Source of the DNA: Sporanaerobacter acetigenes DSM 13106 | GTDB taxonomy: Bacteria > Bacillota > Clostridia > Tissierellales > Sporanaerobacteraceae | Reading direction: 5' to 3' | Assembly (NCBI RefSeq): GCF_900130025.1 | Contig: NZ_FQXR01000006.1 | Location: forward strand, 62,001 to 126,000 | DNA length: 64,000 nucleotides | In this document: one piece after another, positions 55,744 through 64,000 of the stretch | How the letters are laid out: every line of letters starts with the position of its first letter | How positions within the stretch are numbered: the stretch's first letter is position 1 | Program-made: the position numbers and the translations under genes | Notes under the pieces: model-generated | The model's database searches: none | What the model saw: only the letters and a program-made list of their open reading frames with translations | What the model was told of the DNA's origin: nothing

Positions 55744-55772
55744 AAAAACCAATGGAACAACCACTGGTTTTT
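55744..55772 (-). terminator. Terminator of tRNA-Leu
   Basis: Stem aaaaccaatgg / ccactggtttt (one G-T pair) just after the tRNA-Leu gene. Confidence 0.7.
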
Positions 55773-55773
55773 A

Positions 55774-55857
55774 TGGTGCGGGAAAGAGGACTTGAACCCC
55801 CACGTCAATGACACTAGATCCTAAGTCTAGCGCGTCTGCCAATTCCGCCACTCCCGC
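55774..55857 (-). tRNA. tRNA-Leu (anticodon TAG)
   Basis: An 84-base class II tRNA on the minus strand: acceptor GCGGGAG/TTCCCGC, anticodon loop CTTAGGA between CTAGA and TCTAG, a long variable arm, T-loop TTCAAGT, discriminator A and an encoded CCA. Reads CTA/CTG-type leucine codons. Confidence 0.95.
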
Positions 55858-55997
55858 ATATAAAGCTTTAAACTACTTTATTATTATAACATTTATATAT
55901 TAGTTGTCAATAATTTTTTTTGTTTTTTAGAAAAAAGAGCTGCAATATATTTTGCAACTCTATTTTTCATAAATTTCTGCTATATCTAAAGTGATAT

Positions 55998-56222
55998 TTA
56001 CTTCATAAAATACGTAGTAAACAAGTACGTAAAAAGTGCAAAAACTCCTACTCCAATTAGCATTATCGGTAACAATATTTGAAATGCTGCAATTATCATT
56101 GCTAAAATATCTGTCTTTGTAAATTCAAAAGGTTCTTCTTCATTTTTTTTATCTACTGATCTTTTTATTTCTTCTTCTCTTTCTCTAATAGATTGCCTAT
56201 TTGGCAAAGTGGCACGCCACAA
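55998..56222 (-). CDS. Small single-span membrane protein at the end of the opp operon
   Basis: A 74-residue frame overlapping the 3' end of oppF by 26 bases. Residues 1-34 are strongly charged (Arg/Glu/Lys), and 36-70 hydrophobic, with one long or two short membrane helices. It could start with TTG 56222, eight bases after AGGAGG, though that site also encodes the conserved GGEH of OppF; another TTG (56204) sits nearer the oppF stop. No family recognised. Its place suggests a transporter-linked role, which is inference. Confidence 0.6.
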   Translation of the reverse strand: MWRATLPNRQSIREREEEIKRSVDKKNEEEPFEFTKTDILAMIIAAFQILLPIMLIGVGVFALFTYLFTTYFMK

Positions 56223-57168
56223 AATGTTCTCCTCCTAAATTTCTAAATTCTGGTGCTTGTTCCTTGCAAATATCTTTTGCATACATACAACGTGTGTGGA
56301 ACTTACATCCAGATGGTGGATTTGCAGGACTTGGTATGTCACCTTTTAGTATAATCCTATTTATTTTCTTTGTTGGGTCTGGCACTGGTATTGCTGATAG
56401 TAATGCTTGAGTATAAGGATGTTTTGGATTGTCAAATAGTGACTTTTTATCAGCTAATTCTACTAGTGTTCCCAAATACATTACTCCTATCCTATGGCTT
56501 ATATATTTAACTACACCTAAATCATGAGATATAAATAAATAGGATATTTTACGTTCATGTTGTAAATCATTCAATAAGTTTATAACTTGTGATTGAATAG
56601 AAACGTCAAGGGCAGAAACTGGCTCATCAGCAACTATAAATGATGGATTCAATGCCAATGCTCTTGCAATTCCTATACGTTGACGTTGTCCTCCTGAAAA
56701 TTCGTGAGGATATCTATTTATATGATATTTTGCAAGACCACATTTAGTTATTACTTCTACTACATAATCATCAAGTTCTTTTCCTTTTTTGTATATTCCA
56801 TGTTCAACTAATGATTCTCCTACTATTTCAGAAACTGTCATTCTAGGATTTAATGAGCTGTATGGGTCCTGAAATACTATCTGCATTTCTCTTCTAAGTT
56901 TTTTCATTTCATCTTTTGAAGCATTTAAAACATCTTGTCCCTTATAGGTAACGGTACCTTCAGTAGCATCTAACAATCTCAATATTGTTCTCCCAGTAGT
57001 AGATTTTCCACATCCAGATTCTCCTACAAGTCCTAATGTTTCTCCCTCTTTTATATAAAGTGAAACACCATCAACAGCTTTTACATCTCCTACTCTTCTT
57101 CTAAAAGCACCTTTATATATTGGAAAATATTTTTTTAAATTTTGAGCTTCTAATATTACTTCACTCAT
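56197..57168 (-). CDS. oppF: Oligopeptide ABC transporter ATP-binding protein OppF
   Basis: A 323-residue ATPase: Walker A GESGCGKSTTGRT, Q-loop FQDPYSSLNPRM, signature FSGGQRQRIGIARALALNP, Walker B FIVADEPVSALD, H-loop ISHD and the C-terminal GCKFHTRCMYA...ACH cysteine region. Very close to DppF above, so the two operons are paralogous. Its start touches the oppD stop (overlap of one base). Confidence 0.93.
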   Translation of the reverse strand: MSEVILEAQNLKKYFPIYKGAFRRRVGDVKAVDGVSLYIKEGETLGLVGESGCGKSTTGRTILRLLDATEGTVTYKGQDVLNASKDEMKKLRREMQIVFQDPYSSLNPRMTVSEIVGESLVEHGIYKKGKELDDYVVEVITKCGLAKYHINRYPHEFSGGQRQRIGIARALALNPSFIVADEPVSALDVSIQSQVINLLNDLQHERKISYLFISHDLGVVKYISHRIGVMYLGTLVELADKKSLFDNPKHPYTQALLSAIPVPDPTKKINRIILKGDIPSPANPPSGCKFHTRCMYAKDICKEQAPEFRNLGGEHFVACHFAK

Positions 57169-58145
57169 TATTTAGTCACCTCCTCTGCTCTAAAGCAGCT
57201 GACTTTGTGCCCAGGTGCTATTTCCCTTAAACTTGGCTGACCTTTTCTACATTCATCTGTTGCAAATTTGCATCTTGGATGAAAATAGCAGCCTTTTGGC
57301 AAATACAATGGATTTGGTACTGAACCACTAATACTTTCAAGTCTCTTGCCTTCTTCAATAAGAGAAGGTATTGAATTCATTAGACCTATTGTATAAGGAT
57401 GTCTAGGATTTTTAAACAATTCATCAACAGGGGCATCCTCCACTATTTTTCCTGAATACATAACTACTACGTGATCAGACATCTCAGCTACTACACCAAG
57501 ATCGTGGGTAATAAGCATTATGGATGTATTTAATTTACTTTTTAAGTCATTCATAAGTTCAAGTATTTGCGCTTGAATAGTCACGTCTAAAGCAGTTGTA
57601 GGCTCATCGGCAATTAAGAGTTTTGGTTGACATGAAACTGCCATAGCTATCATGACTCTCTGTCTCATTCCTCCTGAAAGTTGATGTGGATACTCATCAA
57701 CTATTTTTTCTGCTCTAGGTATTCCTACAAGTTTTAACATCTCAATAGCTTTGTTTTTAGCTTCAGATTCATCTAAGTTTTGATGAAGCATCAATGCTTC
57801 CATGATTTGAAATCCAACAGTAAATACTGGATTTAAAGAGGTCATAGGTTCTTGAAATATCATTGAGATATCGTTTCCACGAATATGCCTTATTTGTTCA
57901 TCAGAAACTTTAGTCAAATCTTCACCATTAAACATTATTTTCCCACTAACTATTCTTCCTGGAGGATCAGGTATTAGACGTAATATTGACATAGCTGTTA
58001 TACTCTTGCCACAACCAGATTCTCCTACAATTCCTATAGTTTTTCCAGCTTCTACTGAAAAGTTAACACCATCAACAGCTTTAACTACTCCATCATCAGT
58101 ATAAAAGTAGGTTTTCAAATCTTGTACTTCTAACAGATTTCCCAT
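57168..58145 (-). CDS. oppD: Oligopeptide ABC transporter ATP-binding protein OppD
   Basis: A 325-residue ATPase: Walker A GESGCGKSITAMS, Q-loop FQEPMTSLNPVF, signature [14 protein letters not shown], Walker [13 protein letters not shown]-loop ITHD and the GCYFHPRCKFA C-terminal region. Works with OppF to energise import through OppBC. The stop is merged with the oppF start. Confidence 0.93.
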   Translation of the reverse strand: MGNLLEVQDLKTYFYTDDGVVKAVDGVNFSVEAGKTIGIVGESGCGKSITAMSILRLIPDPPGRIVSGKIMFNGEDLTKVSDEQIRHIRGNDISMIFQEPMTSLNPVFTVGFQIMEALMLHQNLDESEAKNKAIEMLKLVGIPRAEKIVDEYPHQLSGGMRQRVMIAMAVSCQPKLLIADEPTTALDVTIQAQILELMNDLKSKLNTSIMLITHDLGVVAEMSDHVVVMYSGKIVEDAPVDELFKNPRHPYTIGLMNSIPSLIEEGKRLESISGSVPNPLYLPKGCYFHPRCKFATDECRKGQPSLREIAPGHKVSCFRAEEVTK

Positions 58146-58160
58146 ATTTCTATCCTCCTA

Positions 58161-59120
58161 TCATTTAGACTTAGGGTCAATTGCATCTCTTAGTCCATCA
58201 CCAAACAAGTTGATACTCATTACTGCAAAGAATATAGCAACTCCTGGTGGCAACCATAACCAAACACGATTCTTCAACACATAGATGTCCCTAGCATTTT
58301 GAACCAAGTTGCCCCAAGTAGGAACAGGTGGTGTCACCCCAAGACCAAGGAAAGATAGTCCTGCTTCACTCATTATGGCTCCAGCCATTCCTAGTGTAGC
58401 ACTAACTATTATATATCCCAATGTATTTGGAATTAAATGTTTCCATATGATCCTACTATCTCTGATACCTAAAGCTTTTGCAGCTTGTATAAATTCTTGT
58501 TCTCTAAGGGATAGTATTTGCCCTCTGATCATTCTGGCAAGTCCACCCCAACTCAACAAACCTATTATAAACATCATTATATACATTCTCTTTTCGGGTG
58601 CTACTTCTGGCCCTATAACTGCTGAAATAGTAATAGCTATTGGTAAAAATGGAAATGCCATGAATATTTCAACTATTCTCATGAGTAAGTTATCTACCCA
58701 TCCGCCATAGTATCCAGCAAGACCACCAACAAGTGCACCTATTAGTATCTCAATTATTACGGCAAAAAGTCCAACCTTCATTGAAACTCTTCCACCATAT
58801 AATATTCTAGTCAAATAATCCCTGCCAAGCTCATCCGTTCCCAATAAATGTGTTTTAGATGGTGCTTGATTTACCTGCGAAAAATCCATTGCATATGGAT
58901 CATAAGGTGTTAGTACTGGTGCAAGCAATGCAAGGAGCACCATAATAATAAAGATTATCATACCCGTTACTGCTACCTTGTTCTTTTTAAACTTCCTTTT
59001 AACCAGCTTCCAAGGAGTAAGTATTACTTGTTCTTCTTCTTTTGCATCTTTATTATCTAAATTGTTGTTCTTATTGGGAGCTTTGTTTTCAGTTTTATTT
59101 TTCATGCTTTTTTCAGTCAC
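58161..59120 (-). CDS. oppC: Oligopeptide ABC transporter permease OppC
   Basis: A 319-residue permease with a long, lysine/asparagine/glutamate-rich cytoplasmic N-terminus (1-35), then a first helix and the HLLGTDELGRDYLTR signature, followed by five helices. EAA loop: AAKALGIRDSRIIWKHLIPN. The extended charged N-terminus is unlike DppC above. Ends DAIDPKSK. 15-17 bases from its neighbours. Confidence 0.92.
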   Translation of the reverse strand: MTEKSMKNKTENKAPNKNNNLDNKDAKEEEQVILTPWKLVKRKFKKNKVAVTGMIIFIIMVLLALLAPVLTPYDPYAMDFSQVNQAPSKTHLLGTDELGRDYLTRILYGGRVSMKVGLFAVIIEILIGALVGGLAGYYGGWVDNLLMRIVEIFMAFPFLPIAITISAVIGPEVAPEKRMYIMMFIIGLLSWGGLARMIRGQILSLREQEFIQAAKALGIRDSRIIWKHLIPNTLGYIIVSATLGMAGAIMSEAGLSFLGLGVTPPVPTWGNLVQNARDIYVLKNRVWLWLPPGVAIFFAVMSINLFGDGLRDAIDPKSK

Positions 59121-59137
59121 TTAATACCCTCCTTTCC

Positions 59138-60100
59138 CTATTCAACCTTAATTCTTGGATCTACTAAGGCATAGCCAATATCAGCTAACAAGTTCCCAAG
59201 TAAAGTTAGTAAAGCAAAGAACATATTCAATGCCATAATCAAGTTATAATCTCTTGCACTAATAGCATCCATCATAACATTCCCAATTCCAGGCCATACG
59301 AATGTAGTCTCTAATATAACCGCTCCAGAAAAAAGTCCTGGAATCCAAAATCCTATAATGGTCATTATTGGTATAAGAGCATTTCTGAATGCATGTTTGT
59401 ATATTACAACTTTTTCTGAAAGACCTTTTGATCTTGCAGTACGAATATAATCTTGATTTATTACTTCAAGCATACTTGTCCTTGTATATCTAACTAAACT
59501 TGCCATACTTCCTATAACTAATACAAGAGCCGGTAAAAATATATGATGCATTACATCTTTTATATGAGCCCAGCCAGCAGCATTTTTCCCAGGAGTAACC
59601 ATACCATTTATAGGAAAAGCATTCAATTTAACTGAGAATATATAGATTAGCAACAATCCAAAGAAAAATGATGGCATAGATATACCTATGATTGAAAATA
59701 CTGTCCAGAAATTATCTGTTTTCGAATACTGTTTTACAGCACAAATTATCCCAATAGGAATTGAAATCAAAAATGCCAATATAAAATCTACAATATTTAA
59801 AAGAAAACTATTCCAAATAAAATTTGGTACAACATCGCTGACAGGTTTCTTATATATATAAGAATCACCAAAATCGCCTTTTACTGATCTTGTTAGCCAA
59901 TTCCAATATTGAACAGGCAGTGGCTTGTCCAATCCAAGTCTAGCACGTTCTGCAGCTCTCTGTTCTGCTGTTGCTTTAGGATCTAGATTTGTTCCAACGG
60001 GATCTCCTGGAGCCATTTTTACTATTCCAAATATAACTATTGATATGATGAGTATTACTGGTATCATGTGCAATAATCTTCTTAATATATACTTTAGCAT
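59138..60100 (-). CDS. oppB: Oligopeptide ABC transporter permease OppB
   Basis: A 320-residue permease with six helices; MLKYILRRLLHMIPVILIIS and MAPGDPVGTNL are typical of the App/OppB group. The EAA loop is TARSKGLSEKVVIYKHAFRNALIP. The FVWPGIGNVMMDAISARDYN segment and LVDPRIKVE end complete the match. It lies behind a strong hairpin that follows oppA. Confidence 0.93.
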   Translation of the reverse strand: MLKYILRRLLHMIPVILIISIVIFGIVKMAPGDPVGTNLDPKATAEQRAAERARLGLDKPLPVQYWNWLTRSVKGDFGDSYIYKKPVSDVVPNFIWNSFLLNIVDFILAFLISIPIGIICAVKQYSKTDNFWTVFSIIGISMPSFFFGLLLIYIFSVKLNAFPINGMVTPGKNAAGWAHIKDVMHHIFLPALVLVIGSMASLVRYTRTSMLEVINQDYIRTARSKGLSEKVVIYKHAFRNALIPIMTIIGFWIPGLFSGAVILETTFVWPGIGNVMMDAISARDYNLIMALNMFFALLTLLGNLLADIGYALVDPRIKVE

Positions 60101-60133
60101 AGTTTCCCTCCTTTAATGCTCTAAAGTTTACCC

Positions 60134-60180
60134 TTATACAATGTAAACCCGGCAACACCAACCGGGTTTACACTGTATAA
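60134..60180 (-). terminator. Strong hairpin (attenuator) between oppA and oppB
   Basis: A 19-bp stem with one wobble pair (60134-60152 / 60162-60180; core tgtaaacccgg / ccgggtttaca) and a 9-base loop. In the usual solute-binding-protein-first operons such hairpins keep binding-protein message in excess. Confidence 0.85.
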
Positions 60181-60204
60181 TTTTTTTCATTGATCTCTTG
60201 AAAA

Positions 60205-61908
60205 TTATTGTGCTAATTCAACATTTAATAGAACATCTCTACTTGTCCAATCTTGGAATGGTGAAGTGTCAAAGTTTTGAACACGTTCATTTATTGCATC
60301 CCATGATAAGTTTTGAGTTAAGAACATATATGGTAATTCCTCATTCATAAGTTGACACCATTCTTGATAAATTTCAGCACGTTTATTTTGATCAAATTCT
60401 TTTCTTCCTGCTTCTAGTAACTTGTCATTTTCTTCATTTATAAATCCTACTGCATTAAATCCTCCTGGAACAGCCATTGAACTGTGGAACAATTCAAAAG
60501 CATCAGGATCTATACTTAATGACCAAGCCATATTGTACATATCAAATTCTTGTTTATCATATACTTTTTCAGATAATGCACCAAATTCCATCAAGTTTGG
60601 CTCTACTTTAACACCAATCTTTTCCCAGTCAGCTTTTAACATTGGAATTAAACTTTCAACATATTTACTATCTGTATAAGTATCCCATACAAAGGATAGC
60701 TTCATACCATCTTTTTCTCTAATTCCATCTGCTCCTGGTTTCCATCCAGCTTCTTCTAAAAGAGCTATAGCTTTGTCAGGATCATATGGATATTCGTTTA
60801 TATCAGTTGTATATGCCCATGATACTTGAGATACTGGCACATTACATACTTGAGCATTTCCTCCATAGTATACATCAACAAATTGTTGTCTATTAAATCC
60901 ATAAGTCAATGCTTGACGTACTCTCTTGTCAGCAAGTCTTGGATCTCTTAAATTCCATCCCATATATGAGTATCCATTGTCAGGATATTCATTAATATTT
61001 ATAAATCCTGTTCCATCAATTATTTCTTTGTTTTCTGTTTTTGGTGGAACTCTAAGTTGAACATCTATTGTTCCCTTTTCAAGTTCTGACATTTGAGTTT
61101 CTACAGTAGTAAACTTCATTATTAAATGTGAAACCTTTGGAGCACCTAAAAAGTAATTTGGATTAGCTTCAAATTCTACATATTGTTTTGGTTCAAATTT
61201 TTTCAAAATATATGGACCTGAACCAATCGGGTCTGACATTTTTTGTTTAAGAGAAGCAGTATCTCCTTTTTCAAAATCATAGATATGTTTTGGTAAAATT
61301 CCCATACCACAGTCCCAAATATTTGTTGCCAATGCTTCTTGGAATTCAAAAGCTACTGTATAATCATCAATAACTTTAACTCCTGCAAGTTCTTTTGCAT
61401 CGCCTTCATTGTATTCTTTATATCCTACTAGATTCATTGCATATGAACTACGTGGTCCATCATAAGTTGGATCAGCTAAAAATTCATAAGTAAATTTAAC
61501 GTCTTCTGCTGTAAGAGTTTCTCCATCAGTATACTTAACATCGTCTCTCAAATGGAATGTATACGTCTTGTGATCCTCTGATATTTCCCAATCTTTTGCT
61601 ACAGATGGAGTTGGGTTTCCTTCTTTATCATTACCAAAAAGACCATCAAAAACTAAATCTGCTACATATGAATCATAAACTTCAGATGAATACCCTGGCA
61701 AAAAATCACCTTTTGCTTCATGAGTACCAACTACTAATGTGTCTGCTGCTCCATCTCTGCTTCTTGCAGGATTGTTTGAAGCCTCTTTTTCTTCTACTTT
61801 CCCTTCTCCTTCTGTGCCAGCAGGTGCTTCATTTTTGTCACCACATCCTGATAGTACTAATGAAAATACTAGTACTAGAGAAAGTAAAAGTGCTAACTTT
61901 CTTTTCAT
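60205..61908 (-). CDS. oppA: Oligopeptide-binding lipoprotein OppA/AppA
   Basis: A 567-residue family-5 solute-binding protein with a lipoprotein signal (LVLSGC, Cys22) and a Glu/Lys-rich linker. Visible fold motifs: LVFDGLFGNDKEGNPTPSVAKDWEISEDHKTYTF in pieces, KYTDGETLTAEDVKFTYEF, GSGPYILKKFEP and RVRQALTYGFNRQQFV. The overall sequence is closer to B. subtilis AppA-type than to dppE of this window, so the two importers should differ in peptide length preference. First gene of its operon with a strong promoter at 61965-61994. Confidence 0.92.
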   Translation of the reverse strand: MKRKLALLLSLVLVFSLVLSGCGDKNEAPAGTEGEGKVEEKEASNNPARSRDGAADTLVVGTHEAKGDFLPGYSSEVYDSYVADLVFDGLFGNDKEGNPTPSVAKDWEISEDHKTYTFHLRDDVKYTDGETLTAEDVKFTYEFLADPTYDGPRSSYAMNLVGYKEYNEGDAKELAGVKVIDDYTVAFEFQEALATNIWDCGMGILPKHIYDFEKGDTASLKQKMSDPIGSGPYILKKFEPKQYVEFEANPNYFLGAPKVSHLIMKFTTVETQMSELEKGTIDVQLRVPPKTENKEIIDGTGFININEYPDNGYSYMGWNLRDPRLADKRVRQALTYGFNRQQFVDVYYGGNAQVCNVPVSQVSWAYTTDINEYPYDPDKAIALLEEAGWKPGADGIREKDGMKLSFVWDTYTDSKYVESLIPMLKADWEKIGVKVEPNLMEFGALSEKVYDKQEFDMYNMAWSLSIDPDAFELFHSSMAVPGGFNAVGFINEENDKLLEAGRKEFDQNKRAEIYQEWCQLMNEELPYMFLTQNLSWDAINERVQNFDTSPFQDWTSRDVLLNVELAQ

Positions 61909-61964
61909 TTGACATACTCCCCCTTTTTTGTTTTTATACTTTTTGGTATTTATTAATTTAATGT

Positions 61965-61994
61965 ATTATACCATCCAACAACAATTGATGTCAA
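61965..61994 (-). promoter_or_regulatory. Sigma-A promoter of the opp operon
   Basis: On the minus strand: TTGACA (61989-61994), 18-bp spacer, TATAAT (61965-61970). Both boxes are perfect consensus, predicting strong expression. Confidence 0.8.
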
Positions 61995-62379
61995 TGGATA
62001 AGTAAGGTATAACACATTATAAGCAAATTTACAAAATAATTAATTATGTATTTTGACGCATGATTATGCATTAATCTTCAACCAATTCTATTTGAATTAT
62101 TTAACTATGCTCATCTGACATATTATTATAAATTGATGTGATACCATCTACTTATTAATAAATTTATAAAAAAAATAAAAATTTGATTATTCAAATTAAT
62201 CTTCAAACTATATTGTACATCCTTTCCAATAATTTTGCATCACTTTTTCAATTATTTATTATAATCCAATTTTATAAATTGTTCAAAGTATTGCAAAAAT
62301 AATGAATAATTCAAGATTCTACAAAAATATAAATTATATTATTATGTTTATTTAAAACTAAATAGTCAAGCTTTCAATT

Positions 62380-62393
62380 TGTAAACGTTTGCA
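62380..62393. promoter_or_regulatory. cre-like site (CcpA-type)
   Basis: TGTAAACGTTTGCA fits the catabolite-responsive consensus TGWAARCGYTWNCW at every position. It lies about 390 bases upstream of the oppA promoter and 86 bases after mnmA, so its target is unclear; LacI-family regulators other than CcpA could also bind. Confidence 0.5.
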
Positions 62394-62478
62394 TATTTAT
62401 GAATAAATATAGAGGCAAACTTAAGCTTATTAATTTTTTGTAAATCTTAGTTAAATGTTTTTTAACAAAAATTATATC

Positions 62479-63564
62479 CTATATTTCTTTTATTATGCCA
62501 CCACCAACCACTATATCTCCATCATAAAAAACTATTGATTGACCCTTAGTTATAGCTCTTTGAGGCTCTTTGAACTCTACTAAAACTCCATTTTTATAAG
62601 GCTTTGCAACCATTTCAGCTTCCCTCATACCATATCTTATTTTAGCAGTTCCATTTATTTCACAAGGTATATTGGCATAAGGAATAATGTTTATATCTTC
62701 CGCATATAGTTTATTTTTAAATATTTCCTCCTCATCTCCCAACACAACTAAATTCTTCTCGGGAATAATATTTTGTACAAACACTCTTTTCCCTAGTGCT
62801 ATACCCAATCCCTTTCTCTGTCCAATAGTATAATTCACTATTCCATTGTGTTTGCCTAAAATATTCCCATTTTTATCAACAAAATAACCAGGTTTTACTT
62901 TATCTGGCCTTCTTTCACTGATAAATCTCCCATGATCATTGTCCGGTATAAAGCATATTTCTTCACTATCTGGTTTGTCGTGGACATTTAATCCAATATC
63001 TTCTGCTATTTCTCTTATTTTTTCTTTTGTATAGCTACCCAAAGGCATAAGAGTATGTTCCAATTGATACTGTGTCATATTATAAAGAACATAAGTCTGA
63101 TCTTTTTTTGCATCCATTGATCTTTTCATAATATATCGTCCGAAATCTTCATTCCATTCTATTTTTGCATAATGACCTGTTGCTATATAATCAGCTCCTA
63201 ATCCTTTTGCCTTTCTTAAAAATTCATCAAATTTTATAAATTTGTTGCAAGCAATACATGGATTTGGAGTCCTTCCTTGCAAATATTCTTCTACAAAATA
63301 ATTTATTACTTTTCTTTCAAAAACATCTTTAAAATTCATCACATAAAAAGGAATGTCCAATTTTTCAGCTACTCTTCTCGCATCTTCTACAGAAGATAGA
63401 CTACAACATCCACCTTCTCTTTCATCAAACTCCTTATCTCTAGGAATCACACTCATAGTAACTCCTATTACATCATATCCTTCTTGCTTCAACAGATAAG
63501 CAGCAACTGAACTGTCTACTCCACCACTCATTCCTAAGACAACTTTCTTCTTCAAAAATTCCAC
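62479..63564 (-). CDS. mnmA: tRNA-specific 2-thiouridylase MnmA
   Basis: Thiolates uridine 34 of Glu, Gln and Lys tRNAs. The 361 residues contain the PP-loop [15 protein letters not shown] (about 12-26), [16 protein letters not shown] with the first catalytic cysteine, ATGHYAK, and [17 protein letters not shown] with the second. The C-terminal beta-barrel ([12 protein letters not shown]...) is complete. It is the last complete gene in the window; the partial HDOD gene to the right is read in the same direction but separated by a terminator. Confidence 0.96.
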   Translation of the reverse strand: MEFLKKKVVLGMSGGVDSSVAAYLLKQEGYDVIGVTMSVIPRDKEFDEREGGCCSLSSVEDARRVAEKLDIPFYVMNFKDVFERKVINYFVEEYLQGRTPNPCIACNKFIKFDEFLRKAKGLGADYIATGHYAKIEWNEDFGRYIMKRSMDAKKDQTYVLYNMTQYQLEHTLMPLGSYTKEKIREIAEDIGLNVHDKPDSEEICFIPDNDHGRFISERRPDKVKPGYFVDKNGNILGKHNGIVNYTIGQRKGLGIALGKRVFVQNIIPEKNLVVLGDEEEIFKNKLYAEDINIIPYANIPCEINGTAKIRYGMREAEMVAKPYKNGVLVEFKEPQRAITKGQSIVFYDGDIVVGGGIIKEI

Positions 63565-63640
63565 CTACCTTATATTATACTAACTATATTATATCATAAT
63601 TATATCCATTCTAAAGTTTCTTATAAAATCTTGAAACATA

Positions 63641-63667
63641 AAAAAGGTTCCAATTTGGAACCTTTTT
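63641..63667 (-). terminator. Terminator of the HDOD gene
   Basis: A perfect 12-bp stem aaaaaggttcca / tggaaccttttt with an att loop, right after the HDOD stop. Confidence 0.9.
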
Positions 63668-63669
63668 AG

Positions 63670-64000
63670 CTAAAGAATATTAAAATTATCTTCATCTATC
63701 AATAAATCAGATATTTCTGAAATGATACTCTCTACTTGATTGATATCCATGTTTAAAGTATCTAATGCAAACTGGGAAAAATTATAGCCCATGCCATCCA
63801 CTCCAAGTCCAACTCCCATCATCATAGTTATAGCATCTGCTATATGTACAATTGATACCAATTCAGGATTTTCTTCTGCCGTTTCTGGAGTATGATGATA
63901 TTCTATTGTCTCCACCAAATCCTTTGGAAAATTCCATTTCTCAGCAACTTTACCACCTACTTGTGCATGGTCAAAACCAAAAAGTTCTCTTTCTGCATCT
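63670..64000 (-). CDS. HDOD-domain protein, 5' part outside the window
   Basis: The frame is open to the right edge, so the gene continues there. The visible about 110 residues read FGFDHAQVGGKVAEKW, then IEYHHTPE and VHIADAITMM, the last part of an HD/HDOD domain: the H-x-x-V-G/YHH/HxAD pattern is retained. HDOD proteins are signalling or output modules often in chemotaxis, motility or cyclic-nucleotide networks. Any N-terminal partner domain is beyond the window. Confidence 0.85.
   Translation of the reverse strand, partial: DAERELFGFDHAQVGGKVAEKWNFPKDLVETIEYHHTPETAEENPELVSIVHIADAITMMMGVGLGVDGMGYNFSQFALDTLNMDINQVESIISEISDLLIDEDNFNIL

Larger units (their letters stand above)
61909..62478. 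other. 570-bp intergenic region upstream of oppA
   Basis: Extremely A/T-rich, no coding frame that I can support. It holds the oppA promoter (61965-61994) and a cre-like palindrome (62380-62393); the rest shows no riboswitch or RNA fold I recognise. The mnmA gene ends at its right border with no strong terminator. Confidence 0.6.

Overview
This window is low-GC, Gram-positive chromosomal DNA, most likely from a spore-forming, amino-acid-fermenting anaerobe of the Clostridia/Tissierellia type. The support is direct: a Spo0E-family protein and a GerMN lipoprotein (sporulation), an oxygen-sensitive glycyl radical enzyme with its activase, rubredoxin, proline racemase, two complete peptide ABC importers, peptidase T and a proline peptidase. 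Codon use is strongly A/T-biased throughout. I see no prophage, insertion sequence, CRISPR array or rRNA, and the genus cannot be fixed from the sequence alone.

Layout. 1-4.4 kb: an envelope cluster (DUF1700-like and DUF4097 proteins) followed by two tandem S41 lipoprotein peptidases, the first broken by an in-frame TAA. 4.5-9.4 kb: nudC and thymidine kinase, a NitT/TauT-type ABC pair without a binding protein, methionine aminopeptidase and a TPR protein. 9.4-15.6 kb: a Zn/Cd-type P-ATPase with a perfect ArsR/SmtB-type operator, a nitroreductase-like protein, a PAP2 phosphatase, and a YtrA-type GntR/ABC operon with a matching operator. 15.7-21.9 kb: a UvrD-like helicase, proline racemase, an alpha/beta hydrolase and a CBS-PAS-sigma54 activator.

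21.9-35 kb is the most interesting part. A divergent XRE-cupin regulator faces a peptide ABC operon (dppE-B-C-D-F). Beyond it, in the same direction, lie a glycyl-radical activase, a glycyl radical enzyme carrying every trans-4-hydroxy-L-proline dehydratase active-site residue I can recall, a RocA-type P5C dehydrogenase and an Xaa-Pro peptidase. Read together this is a locus for importing proline/hydroxyproline peptides, hydrolysing them, dehydrating hydroxyproline to P5C and oxidising P5C to glutamate. In the best-known version P5C is instead reduced to proline; no P5C reductase is visible here.

35-49 kb: a GerMN lipoprotein, tRNA-Lys, DegV, a ZIP transporter, Spo0E, pepT, a flippase-like membrane protein, a class IV aminotransferase, a lipoprotein, cardiolipin synthase, typA, an S-layer-anchored YcdB-like protein, a RsbW-like ATPase and a small rubredoxin gene. 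49-55.6 kb: the protein-quality-control block tig-clpP-clpX-lon-engB. 55.7-64 kb: tRNA-Leu, a second peptide ABC operon (oppA-B-C-D-F plus a small membrane protein), a 570-bp intergenic region with a strong promoter and a cre-like site, mnmA, and the 3' part of an HDOD gene running off the right edge.

Convergent genes repeatedly share one near-perfect palindromic terminator that often contains both stop codons. Family assignments come from motif recognition by eye; no database search was possible.
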